In this document: in pieces, positions 1-6,130 of the stretch
Layout: each line of letters begins with the position of its first letter
How positions within the stretch are numbered: the stretch's first letter is position 1
Assembly (NCBI GenBank): GCA_030631085.1
Contig: DAOVLV010000125.1
Span: 1-6,159, forward strand
DNA: 6,159 nt
Source: Planctomycetales bacterium
GTDB taxonomy: Bacteria > Planctomycetota > Phycisphaerae > SM23-33
Direction of reading: 5' to 3'
Position numbers and translations under genes: made by a program
The notes under the pieces: model-generated
The model's input: the letters and a program-made list of their open reading frames with translations, nothing else
Databases searched by the model: none
What the model was told of the DNA's origin: nothing

Positions 1-45
1 GCAATACGTCTTTGTAACCTGTGTTATTCGCAATCCAAAGGCACA

Positions 46-51
46 GATAAT
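46..51 (+). promoter_or_regulatory. Possible -10 box upstream of the thioesterase gene
   Basis: GATAAT matches the sigma-70 -10 consensus at five of six bases. It would start transcription near base 58, leaving a leader of about 45 bases before the preferred start codon at 103. No good -35 box is seen at the right distance (the bases at 23-28 are GTTATT), so this is a weak call. Bases 1-66 are also open in one frame ending in TAG, so the tail of an upstream gene cannot be excluded. Confidence 0.2.
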
Positions 52-102
52 AAGACATCGGATTAGGCCATGCCGGCGGGCGGGTCTGTCGCGGGAAGAA
101 AA

Positions 103-510
103 ATGACAATGAAACACATCAGGGATTTTTTTGATCGGGACGCGCTGGCGGCACACCTGGGTATAGAACTGCTGGACGTTTCGCCGGGCAAGGCCGTCGC
201 CCGCATGCAACTGCAAGACCACCATTTGAACGGCCTGGGAACAGTGCATGGCGGTGCGACCTTCACACTGGCTGACTTCGCCTTCGCCGCCGCTTCCAAT
301 TCCCACGGCAACGTGGCAGTGGCTCTTAACGCAACGATATCCTTTGTCAAGGCTGTGAGTACCGGCGTGCTTACAGCCGAGGCTGTGGAAGTCTCTGCAA
401 GCAGGAAGATCGGCACGTACACCGTTAACGTTACCGATGAGTCGGGTCAAATCGTGGCTGTCTTTCAGGGAATGGTGTACCGAAAAGGCAAATCCATTCC
501 GGTCAGGTGA
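103..510 (+). CDS. PaaI-family hotdog-fold acyl-CoA thioesterase
   Basis: A 135-residue cytoplasmic hotdog-fold thioesterase, expected to hydrolyse an acyl-CoA to the free acid and CoA. The family signature is clear: N43-G-x-G-x-x-H49-G-G followed by D58 in the TLADFAFAAASNSHG helix. This closely resembles the active-site segment of E. coli PaaI, where the equivalent Asp is catalytic; PaaI acts on (hydroxy)phenylacetyl-CoA. The length is typical of single-domain members, which form tetramers. An in-frame ATG at 70 would add 11 residues (MPAGGSVAGRK) that do not look like the family. The purine-rich GGGAAG at 93-98 favours ATG 103, or ATG 109 two codons later. The iorA and iorB genes further down make an arylacetyl-CoA substrate attractive, but other CoA esters are possible. 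The family call is firm; the substrate is inferred. Confidence 0.9.
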   Translation: MTMKHIRDFFDRDALAAHLGIELLDVSPGKAVARMQLQDHHLNGLGTVHGGATFTLADFAFAAASNSHGNVAVALNATISFVKAVSTGVLTAEAVEVSASRKIGTYTVNVTDESGQIVAVFQGMVYRKGKSIPVR

Positions 511-546
511 AAAATTTTCTAATTTTTCGCTTCGACAATAGTCGAA
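510..546 (+). terminator. Weak candidate terminator: two small stem-loops after the thioesterase
   Basis: Directly at the stop codon, AAAAATT (510-516) pairs with AATTTTT (521-527) around TTCT, giving a T-rich 3' arm. Just after it, TTCGAC (531-536) pairs with GTCGAA (541-546) around AATA. The first stem is entirely A/T and the second has no T-run after it, so termination here is plausible but weak. The rest of the gap to 648 is A/T-rich, and I found no convincing promoter in it. Confidence 0.25.
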
Positions 547-648
547 AAGGTTGTTAACGTATCCGTGCAATTCTACTAACGTTTTTTATTGATGCACTGG
601 TTTGATATTGATTGAGACATTATTCGCCGGTTTGAAGGACTCCAACCA

Positions 649-819
649 ATGTTAGGCATCGAAGACTTTTACGTTTTATTGGCTTATCTCCTTTGTCTGC
701 TCAGCGCCCTTCTGTGTGTTGTCTATGGCCTGATTAACTGGAATCGCGGTGAAGAGGCCGTTTTGGAAGAAGACGTTCGCTGGGTAGAAGGAGAGAAAAA
801 GGTCGAAGAGGAACTCTAG
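649..819 (+). CDS. Symporter small accessory protein, single-span membrane protein
   Basis: A 56-residue protein. It begins MLGIEDFYVLLAYLL, has one hydrophobic span at about residues 8-31 (LLAYLLCLLSALLCVVYGLI), then N-W-N-R-G and a highly charged, Glu-rich tail ending VEEEL. A Shine-Dalgarno sequence, AAGGA at 635-639, lies 9 bases before the ATG. The gene ends 75 bases before the sodium:solute symporter gene. This length, the opening ML-G-x-x-D, the LAYLLC-LSxLLCVVYG-xINWN pattern and the position just upstream of an SSS transporter match my recollection of the proteins named 'symporter small accessory protein'. Its role is presumed to be assembly, stability or activity of the partner symporter in the inner membrane; no biochemical function can be read from the sequence. 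The identification rests on pattern memory and context. Confidence 0.85.
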   Translation: MLGIEDFYVLLAYLLCLLSALLCVVYGLINWNRGEEAVLEEDVRWVEGEKKVEEEL

Positions 820-831
820 CCGCTTTCGCGA

Positions 832-849
832 TTGCCGGGTATCCGGCAA
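832..849 (+). repeat. Perfect 7-bp stem-loop between accessory gene and symporter
   Basis: TTGCCGG (832-838) pairs perfectly with CCGGCAA (843-849) around the loop GTAT. It lies 12 bases after the accessory gene stop and 31 bases before the symporter Shine-Dalgarno. No T-run follows, so it is not a classical terminator. In a shared transcript it could act as an RNA-processing or stability element that sets the ratio of the small protein to the transporter. The function is inferred. Confidence 0.5.
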
Positions 850-894
850 GTGAACCGCAAAACCGGAACATGAGTCCCTCAAGGAGAATCCGAT

Positions 895-2886
895 ATGCTT
901 GCTCAGAGTGTAGGCCTGGTTGAAATCATTGTCGTCGTAATTTACATGATGGTAATCGGCTATCTGGGATGGCTTGGTTATCGTCGGACCCGGACAGCCA
1001 CCGATTATCTCGTCGCCGGTCGAAAGGTGCATCCGTTCGTCATGGCGTTGAGTTACGGTGCGACGTTCATCTCGACCAGCGCGATCGTCGGTTTCGGCGG
1101 CGTGGCGGGCATGTTCGGGATGAGCCTGCTGTGGTTGACGTTCCTGAACATCTTTGTCGGCATCTTTATCGCATTCGTTTTTCTCGGTGGTCCGACGCGC
1201 AAAATGGGGCATCACCTTGACGCGCATACGTTTCCGGAACTGCTGGGGCGTCGATACCAGAGCAAGTTTGTCCAGATATTCAGCGGGCTGGTAATCTTCC
1301 TGTTCATGCCCCTGTACGCCGCAGCCGTTCTCATCGGCGGTTGTGCGTTTATCGCCTCTCAATTCGGAATCGACTACAACACCGCACTGCTGGTGTTCAG
1401 CGTGCTCATTGCCGCCTACGTTATCGTGGGCGGTCTGAAGGGCGTGATGTACACCGACGCACTGCAGGGCTCGATTATGTTCGTCGGAATGATTGTCCTT
1501 CTGGTCTTTACCTATGTGATCGTCGGAGGCGTAGTCGAAGGACACAGTCAGATGGTGGAACTGGGCAAGGACCCGAATATTTTCGGTGGTATCGGTTTCC
1601 AGGGTTGGGCGTCCATGCCGAAATTCGGCTGGGGCGCCGTCGAGGCCGCTAAAGGCCCCAACCCGGACGCCTACAACCTCTGGTGGATCGTGATCAGCAC
1701 GATCACCCTGGGTGTTGGCATCGGCGTGCTCGCCCAGCCGCAATTGGCCGTGCGGTTCATGACGGTCAAGAGCCGCCGCGAGTTGAACCGGGCCATGCTC
1801 GTCGGTGGTGTCTTCATCCTGATAATGACGGGCGTAGCCTTCACCGTCGGTTCGCTCAGTAATGTCTATTTCCTCACCAAGGAGAAGGTTGAAGGCAAAC
1901 TCGTGAGTGTTACGGGCGTCGGCGCGGAGAAGTCGGAATGGGACTGGGTCATCGCCAAGAAAGAGCGCGGGCTGAACCTGAAACCGGAGGACGGCTCGAA
2001 GAAAAACCCGTTTATCGGTCCGGACGTGAAGGCCGTCCCGTGCCAGATGCTGCACCTGGACACCAGCAGCGACGGAAATGCGGACACGCACCTGATTTTC
2101 AAGGGTTACGGCGGGGCAGCGGCGATTACGCCGAAAGCCGAAATCGAAGGGCTGGCTAAGGGCGGGGATCCGAAGACTTTCATCGGTCGGGAGGTTGTCG
2201 TTCATCCTCGCGCGACTGCCTACATGCGGGCCATCGTAAAGAACGCCGACGGTACGTACGAATGCAAGACGAGCCGGATCATCCCCTACTATATCCGAAG
2301 CGCCATGCCGAAATGGTTCGGGCTGCTGTTTCTGTTGACGCTGCTGGCAGCGGCGATGAGCACACTTTCGAGCCAGTTCCACGCCGTCGGAACCAGTATA
2401 GGTCGCGACGTGTACGAACAGGTTACAGGCCGCCACGGACGGAGCATCGGCGTTACACGAATCGGTATCCTCGTCGGCATCGTCTTGGCCGTTATCATCA
2501 GTTATCTCAACCCCGGCGGCGGGTACATCATCGCCCGCGCGACGGCGATTTTCTTCGGGCTGTGCGCCTCGGCGTTCCTTCCGGCCTTCATCGGGGGGTT
2601 GTTCTTCAAACGAACCACCAGGACCGGCGCTATTGCGTCTATGATCGTCGGATTCAGCGTAACGGCGTTCTGGCTGGTCTTTGTCAAGACTTCAGAGGCA
2701 AGTGCACTCGGACTGGTGCAAAAGTTCACCGGCGGAAAGAGCAGCATCCTCGCCGACAGCCCCAACTGGCCGGTCGTCGATCCGATTCTAATCGCCTTGC
2801 CACTTTCGATTCTTACAGTAATAATAGTCAGCCTTATGACAAAACCGTCGAGCAAGGAGCATCTGGCGGATTGTTTTCATAAATAG
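895..2886 (+). CDS. Sodium:solute symporter (SSS family) with large extracytoplasmic insert
   Basis: A 663-residue inner-membrane transporter of the SSS family (PutP/SGLT fold), importing an organic solute with Na+. About 13 membrane spans are visible: roughly residues 8-28, 48-70, 73-98, 125-152, 160-180, 189-214, 261-285, 301-321, 471-497, 517-537, 545-572, 578-598 and 628-650. Basic loops such as 29-45 and 287-299 fit the cytoplasmic side. By manual alignment S60 in span 2 and S489-T490 in AAAMSTLSSQ (span 9) match the Na+ ligands S57 and S340-T341 of E. coli PutP. Between spans 8 and 9, residues about 327-465 form a hydrophilic, beta-rich insert with two cysteines (C383, C457), far longer than in PutP. 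AAGGAG at 881-886, 8 bases before the ATG, fixes the start. It follows its small accessory gene and precedes a porin gene, probably in one operon. The substrate is unknown; a carboxylate or amino acid is a guess. Confidence 0.93.
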   Translation: MLAQSVGLVEIIVVVIYMMVIGYLGWLGYRRTRTATDYLVAGRKVHPFVMALSYGATFISTSAIVGFGGVAGMFGMSLLWLTFLNIFVGIFIAFVFLGGPTRKMGHHLDAHTFPELLGRRYQSKFVQIFSGLVIFLFMPLYAAAVLIGGCAFIASQFGIDYNTALLVFSVLIAAYVIVGGLKGVMYTDALQGSIMFVGMIVLLVFTYVIVGGVVEGHSQMVELGKDPNIFGGIGFQGWASMPKFGWGAVEAAKGPNPDAYNLWWIVISTITLGVGIGVLAQPQLAVRFMTVKSRRELNRAMLVGGVFILIMTGVAFTVGSLSNVYFLTKEKVEGKLVSVTGVGAEKSEWDWVIAKKERGLNLKPEDGSKKNPFIGPDVKAVPCQMLHLDTSSDGNADTHLIFKGYGGAAAITPKAEIEGLAKGGDPKTFIGREVVVHPRATAYMRAIVKNADGTYECKTSRIIPYYIRSAMPKWFGLLFLLTLLAAAMSTLSSQFHAVGTSIGRDVYEQVTGRHGRSIGVTRIGILVGIVLAVIISYLNPGGGYIIARATAIFFGLCASAFLPAFIGGLFFKRTTRTGAIASMIVGFSVTAFWLVFVKTSEASALGLVQKFTGGKSSILADSPNWPVVDPILIALPLSILTVIIVSLMTKPSSKEHLADCFHK

Positions 2887-2913
2887 ACTTTCCAATGTGA
2901 TGTCTTATGGTTA

Positions 2914-2947
2914 GTGTTTCGGGAACACAGCGACTTCGAAAAGTCGC
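2914..2947 (+). repeat. Two adjacent stem-loops in the porin leader
   Basis: GTGTT (2914-2918) pairs with AACAC (2924-2928), and one base later GCGACTT (2930-2936) pairs perfectly with AAGTCGC (2941-2947) around CGAA. They fill most of the 86-base gap between the symporter and the porin and end 10 bases before the porin Shine-Dalgarno. There is no T-run, so read-through into the porin is expected. Plausible roles are mRNA processing or stabilisation, or control of porin translation; none is shown. Confidence 0.45.
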
Positions 2948-2957
2948 AACAGACAAC

Positions 2958-2963
2958 AAGGAG
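2958..2963 (+). promoter_or_regulatory. Shine-Dalgarno sequence fixing the porin start
   Basis: AAGGAG lies 9 bases before the ATG at 2973. It decides the start in favour of 2973 over the in-frame ATG at 2907, which has no such site and would put 22 hydrophilic residues in front of a textbook signal peptide. Confidence 0.85.
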
Positions 2964-2972
2964 CAAAGAAAG

Positions 2973-4391
2973 ATGAGAAAGAACCTGATTATGCTGGTAG
3001 TTTTGGCCGCGGCGGTAACGTTGTTCTGGACCTCGACGGCGCTTGGTCAGAACGAGAAGCCGGGAACGGCAACCGACGATTGGATCAAGAACGTCAAGAA
3101 TCCGACTGATTGGTTGAGTTGGGGCGCGGACTTGAGGTTGCGCGAGATATTCGTCGCCAACCTGCTGCTCAACAGGGAAGACCGCCACTTCCAGCGATAC
3201 CGCCTCCGCTCGTGGGCGAAGATAACACCGCTCAAGGACCTGGAATTCAATATCCGCCTGGTGTACGAACCCAAGCATTTCTGCCAGCCTGCGCGGCAGG
3301 CACAATGCAGGGATGCGTACTATATCGACGAGTGGACGATGAGCGAGGCCATCTTCGACAAGATGAATGTCAAGTGGTCTAACATCATGGGTATGCCGCT
3401 TTCTGTGAAATTCGGTCGCCAGGACATCATCCTCGGAAACGGCTGGCTGGTACTGGACGGTACGCCTCTGGACGGGTCGCGGACGATCTTCTTCGACGCG
3501 GTACGTGCGACGCTGGATATGAAAGAGGCCAAGACGAAGGTCGATTTAATCTACATAAACCAGCACGCCGATTCGGACTGGTGGATCGATCCGTTCTGCG
3601 ACAAGGACTTCCATAACATGGAGCAGGACGAACAGGGCGTAATCCTGTACGTTACCAACAAGTCGCTGGAGAATACCGAAATCAGCGGATATTTCATTTA
3701 CAAGCACGACAATCGTGTAATCGGCGAAGAGCCCGGCGACATCCGGAGAGGACACCTTGCACCATGGCAGGCGGGTAACGACTCCGACATCTACACCTTC
3801 GGCGGCCGCGTGGCGGGGGCGCTCGGCGAAAACTGGAACTATCGCGCCGAATTCGCTCACGAATTCGGATACAAGAACGGCGACGACCTCTGCGCGTTCG
3901 GGGTCAACACGCTCCTGTCGTATCACCTGAGGGACAAACTGAAAAACAGTTTCCGCATCGGATACGAGTTCCTCTCCGGCGACGACCCCGACACTGGGAA
4001 AAACGAGCAGTTTGACCCTCTTTGGGGTCGCTGGCCTCAGTTCAGCGAAATGCTGGCCTATACTGTTGCGTTGGAAAACCGACCCGGCGAGACCACTAAT
4101 CTCCACCGCATGGGCCTCGGATGGACGTGCCACCCGACGGATAAACTGCAACTCAAAACCGACTACCATCTGCTCTTTGCCGCTGAAAGGGATTCCTACC
4201 AGGGAAGGCCATACTTCAGCAACGAGAGTTTCTTCCGCGGGCAATTGCTTACCAGTAAGCTCATGTACAAGTTTAACAGGTTCATTTCCGGGCACTTGAC
4301 GGGTGAGTTTTTCTGCCCCGGAAATTTCTACTCTGAGGACTTCAATGAATTCGCGGCGTTCCTTCGATATGAACTGGTCTTCACCTGGTAA
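2973..4391 (+). CDS. Outer-membrane porin, alginate-export (AlgE-like) family
   Basis: A 472-residue precursor. Residues 1-25 form a Sec signal peptide: MRKN, a hydrophobic core, then A23-L-G25 before Q26 as the likely cleavage site. The mature protein has alternating polar/hydrophobic beta-strands and ends in LRYELVFTW, a terminal aromatic residue as expected for BAM-inserted outer-membrane barrels. Two segments resemble the alginate-export domain family: FGRQDIILGNGWLV (147-160), followed by the DGSRTIFFDAVRATL stretch, and SGDDPDTGKN...FDPLWGRWPQF (335-357). Members form beta-barrels that pass small anionic or polar solutes; many are not alginate exporters. Its place directly after a sodium symporter suggests it admits that transporter's substrate to the periplasm. 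The mature protein has six cysteines (C104, C112, C209, C307, C386, C448), many for a porin. A perfect palindrome in the DNA encodes the region around residues 105-110. The family call is good; the substrate is unknown. Confidence 0.85.
   Translation: MRKNLIMLVVLAAAVTLFWTSTALGQNEKPGTATDDWIKNVKNPTDWLSWGADLRLREIFVANLLLNREDRHFQRYRLRSWAKITPLKDLEFNIRLVYEPKHFCQPARQAQCRDAYYIDEWTMSEAIFDKMNVKWSNIMGMPLSVKFGRQDIILGNGWLVLDGTPLDGSRTIFFDAVRATLDMKEAKTKVDLIYINQHADSDWWIDPFCDKDFHNMEQDEQGVILYVTNKSLENTEISGYFIYKHDNRVIGEEPGDIRRGHLAPWQAGNDSDIYTFGGRVAGALGENWNYRAEFAHEFGYKNGDDLCAFGVNTLLSYHLRDKLKNSFRIGYEFLSGDDPDTGKNEQFDPLWGRWPQFSEMLAYTVALENRPGETTNLHRMGLGWTCHPTDKLQLKTDYHLLFAAERDSYQGRPYFSNESFFRGQLLTSKLMYKFNRFISGHLTGEFFCPGNFYSEDFNEFAAFLRYELVFTW
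3287..3301 (+). repeat. GC-rich perfect palindrome inside the porin gene
   Basis: GCCTGC (3287-3292), GCG, then GCAGGC (3296-3301): a perfect 6-bp inverted repeat with a 3-base loop, within coding sequence and preserving the frame. It encodes the QPARQA part of a CQPARQAQC stretch. Short GC-rich palindromes of this type are dispersed in many copies in some bacterial genomes. Only this copy is seen here, so membership of such a family is a guess. Confidence 0.35.
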
Positions 4392-4420
4392 GCAGGATAT
4401 TTGACTTGAGGCTTACATTG

Positions 4421-4460
4421 CGGGTCGCCCCTGTCATTGGGGCGACCCGTTCATTTTAAT
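4421..4460 (+). terminator. Rho-independent-like terminator after the porin gene
   Basis: CGGGTCGCCCC (4421-4431) pairs perfectly over 11 bp with GGGGCGACCCG (4439-4449) around the loop TGTCATT, followed by the T-rich stretch TTCATTTTAAT. It lies 29 bases after the porin stop codon and separates the symporter-porin unit from iorA. The T-run is interrupted, but the GC-rich stem is strong. It is the best terminator in the window. Confidence 0.85.
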
Positions 4461-4492
4461 ACGCTGCGACTATTGTTTTTCCTGTTACAAGT

Positions 4493-4498
4493 TACTAT
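4493..4498 (+). promoter_or_regulatory. Possible -10 box for iorAB
   Basis: iorA follows a strong terminator, so it should have its own promoter in the A/T-rich stretch 4450-4507. TACTAT matches the -10 consensus at four of six bases. A start of transcription about 7-10 bases downstream would fall at or next to the iorA start codon. CTATTG at 4470-4475 has 17-base spacing but is a poor -35 box. Low confidence. Confidence 0.25.
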
Positions 4499-4507
4499 TC
4501 TGACTTG

Positions 4508-6130
4508 ATGGTTTCCGATGAGACAACTCCGGATAAACGCCTGCTCATGAGCGGAAACGAGGCGGTCGCCAGGGCCGCTCTTGATGCCGGTGTGTCTTTG
4601 GGAACCGGTTATCCCGGTACGCCGTCCACGGAAATTCTCGAGAATTTTTCCCGGATGGGCGGACTGGCCCAATGGGCGCCGAATGAGAAAGTCGCGATGG
4701 AAGTCGCTCTGGGCGCATCCTTTGCCGGTGCCCGAACGCTTGTAACGATGAAGCACGTCGGGCTGAACGTCGCAGCCGACCCCCTGTTCACAGCCGCCTA
4801 CACCGGCGTAACCGGCGCGATGGTGATAGTAACGGCAGACGATCCCGGTATGGCGTCGAGCCAGAACGAACAGGACAACCGCCGCTATGCCCGTGCAGCC
4901 GGCATACCGATGTTCGAGCCGTCAGACTCCCAGGAAGCCTACGATTTCACGCTCCGGGCGATTGAACTGTCCGAAAAATTCAGCACGCCGGTTTTTCTTC
5001 GCGTAACCACTCGCATCTGTCATTCCAAGACAGTCGTAACTCCCGCCCGGACAGTGTCGGTACCCCAAAAACCGGAGTTTATCCGAGACATTAAGTCCCG
5101 TGTCATGATACCCGCTTACGCCAGGCCTGCTCACAAGCGCATGCGAGAGAGACTGACCCAAATCGCCGATTGGAACGAACGCAGCGACCTGAACCAAACC
5201 GTCAGGGGCGACGACGACTTGGGCATCATCGCCACAGGTATCTCATACCCCCATGCACGCGAGGCCGCTCCGGAAGCGAGTTTTCTGAAGATCGGACTGA
5301 CCTGGCCGCTGCCGATAAAGACAATTGAAAAATTCACCCAAAGCGTCGCGCGTTGCATAGTAATCGAGGAAGGCGATCCCGTCCTGGTCGAAACGCTACT
5401 CGCAGCCGGGCTGAAGGTTGAAGGCAAAGACCGGATGTACCGATTCGGCGAACTGGACGTGGGGCGCGTGCGTCGAATTCTTTCGGCGGACACATCCCCC
5501 GAACCTGCGCCGGCGAGGGGCAAACCCCCGCAGCTGTGCCCGGGCTGTCCGCACCGCACCGGTTTTGAAATACTCAAGAAGTTAAACTGCATCGTGCCGG
5601 GCGACATCGGCTGCTACACGCTCGGTGTGCTGCCCCCGTTCGAGGCAATGGACACCTGTGTCTGCATGGGCGCGAGCATCGGCGTTGGTCTGGGGATGAG
5701 ACACGTACTGCCGGACGAAGAAGCCCGCCGCGTCGTGAGCGTCATCGGCGACAGCACCTTCGTTCACAGCGGAATAACCGGGCTGGTCGAAATGGTGTAC
5801 AATCCGCCCAAAACCGGGCACGTCGTGCTCATCCTTGATAACGGAACGACGGCAATGACAGGCCTGCAGGAGCACCCCGGCACGGGTCGAAAACTCAACC
5901 ATCAGCCGACCAATCAAATCATCTTCGAGGATTTCGCCAGATCACTCGGCATCGAGCGTGTCGAGGTGTTCGACCCCACAAAGGAGGCCGAGAAGTACGA
6001 GCGTGCCCTGGCTGAAGCGTTGGAATCCGGGGAATTATGCGTGATTATTGCCCGCCGTCCCTGCCTGCTGGCAGTAAAGAAAATTCGGGAATATGAAAAA
6101 CAAGCCGCCGAGGCCAACGCCCATGAGTAA
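4508..6130 (+). CDS. iorA: Indolepyruvate ferredoxin oxidoreductase alpha subunit, lacking the C-terminal ferredoxin domain
   Basis: A 540-residue TPP-dependent subunit. With IorB it oxidatively decarboxylates aryl-pyruvates (indolepyruvate, phenylpyruvate) to arylacetyl-CoA in the cytoplasm and reduces ferredoxin. The N-terminal pyrimidine-binding domain shows GYPGTPSTEI (34-43), the likely catalytic E65 in EKVAMEVALGASFAGA, and TMKHVGLNVAADP (80-92). The C-terminal TPP domain shows LCPGCPHR (343-350), GDIGCYTLG (365-373), MDTCVCMGAS (381-390), the Mg2+/diphosphate motif G414-D-S with D444-N445, and TAMTG...HPGTG (448-460). These cysteines are conserved in the family and probably hold one [4Fe-4S] cluster. 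The protein ends about 20 residues after VIIARRPC with no CxxCxxC motifs, whereas typical IorA (about 590-640 residues) continues into a 2[4Fe-4S] ferredoxin domain. ATG 4508 is preferred over TTG 4505; neither has a Shine-Dalgarno sequence. The gene overlaps iorB by 8 bases. Confidence 0.93.
   Translation: MVSDETTPDKRLLMSGNEAVARAALDAGVSLGTGYPGTPSTEILENFSRMGGLAQWAPNEKVAMEVALGASFAGARTLVTMKHVGLNVAADPLFTAAYTGVTGAMVIVTADDPGMASSQNEQDNRRYARAAGIPMFEPSDSQEAYDFTLRAIELSEKFSTPVFLRVTTRICHSKTVVTPARTVSVPQKPEFIRDIKSRVMIPAYARPAHKRMRERLTQIADWNERSDLNQTVRGDDDLGIIATGISYPHAREAAPEASFLKIGLTWPLPIKTIEKFTQSVARCIVIEEGDPVLVETLLAAGLKVEGKDRMYRFGELDVGRVRRILSADTSPEPAPARGKPPQLCPGCPHRTGFEILKKLNCIVPGDIGCYTLGVLPPFEAMDTCVCMGASIGVGLGMRHVLPDEEARRVVSVIGDSTFVHSGITGLVEMVYNPPKTGHVVLILDNGTTAMTGLQEHPGTGRKLNHQPTNQIIFEDFARSLGIERVEVFDPTKEAEKYERALAEALESGELCVIIARRPCLLAVKKIREYEKQAAEANAHE

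Noticed and set aside
1..66. Possible C-terminal tail of an upstream gene (open frame ending in TAG at 64-66)
   Set aside because: Only 21 codons are visible, a second frame is also open, and nothing in the translation is recognisable, so it cannot be called a gene.
585..630. Promoter-like A/T-rich stretch before the accessory gene (TTGATG, TTGATA, CATTAT)
   Set aside because: No pair of boxes has acceptable spacing, and a sigma-54 -24/-12 pattern was also tested by eye and does not fit. A promoter is likely somewhere here but cannot be placed.
676..2436. A 586-codon open frame on the minus strand opposite the accessory and symporter genes
   Set aside because: Its translation is low in hydrophobic segments, rich in His, Arg, Asp and Gln, and shows no domain or motif. 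It mirrors the codon bias of the genuine membrane transporter on the + strand.
2262..2882. A 206-codon + strand open frame inside the symporter gene
   Set aside because: It is an out-of-frame reading of the symporter, Arg-rich and without motifs, while the in-frame reading shows the conserved SSS core.
2907..2972. Upstream in-frame start that would lengthen the porin by 22 residues
   Set aside because: It has no Shine-Dalgarno and would bury the signal peptide behind a hydrophilic tail. The ATG at 2973 has AAGGAG at good spacing.
3546..4295. A 249-codon open frame on the minus strand opposite the porin gene
   Set aside because: It is antisense to a well-supported coding region, has no recognisable motif or ribosome-binding site of note, and is explained by codon bias.
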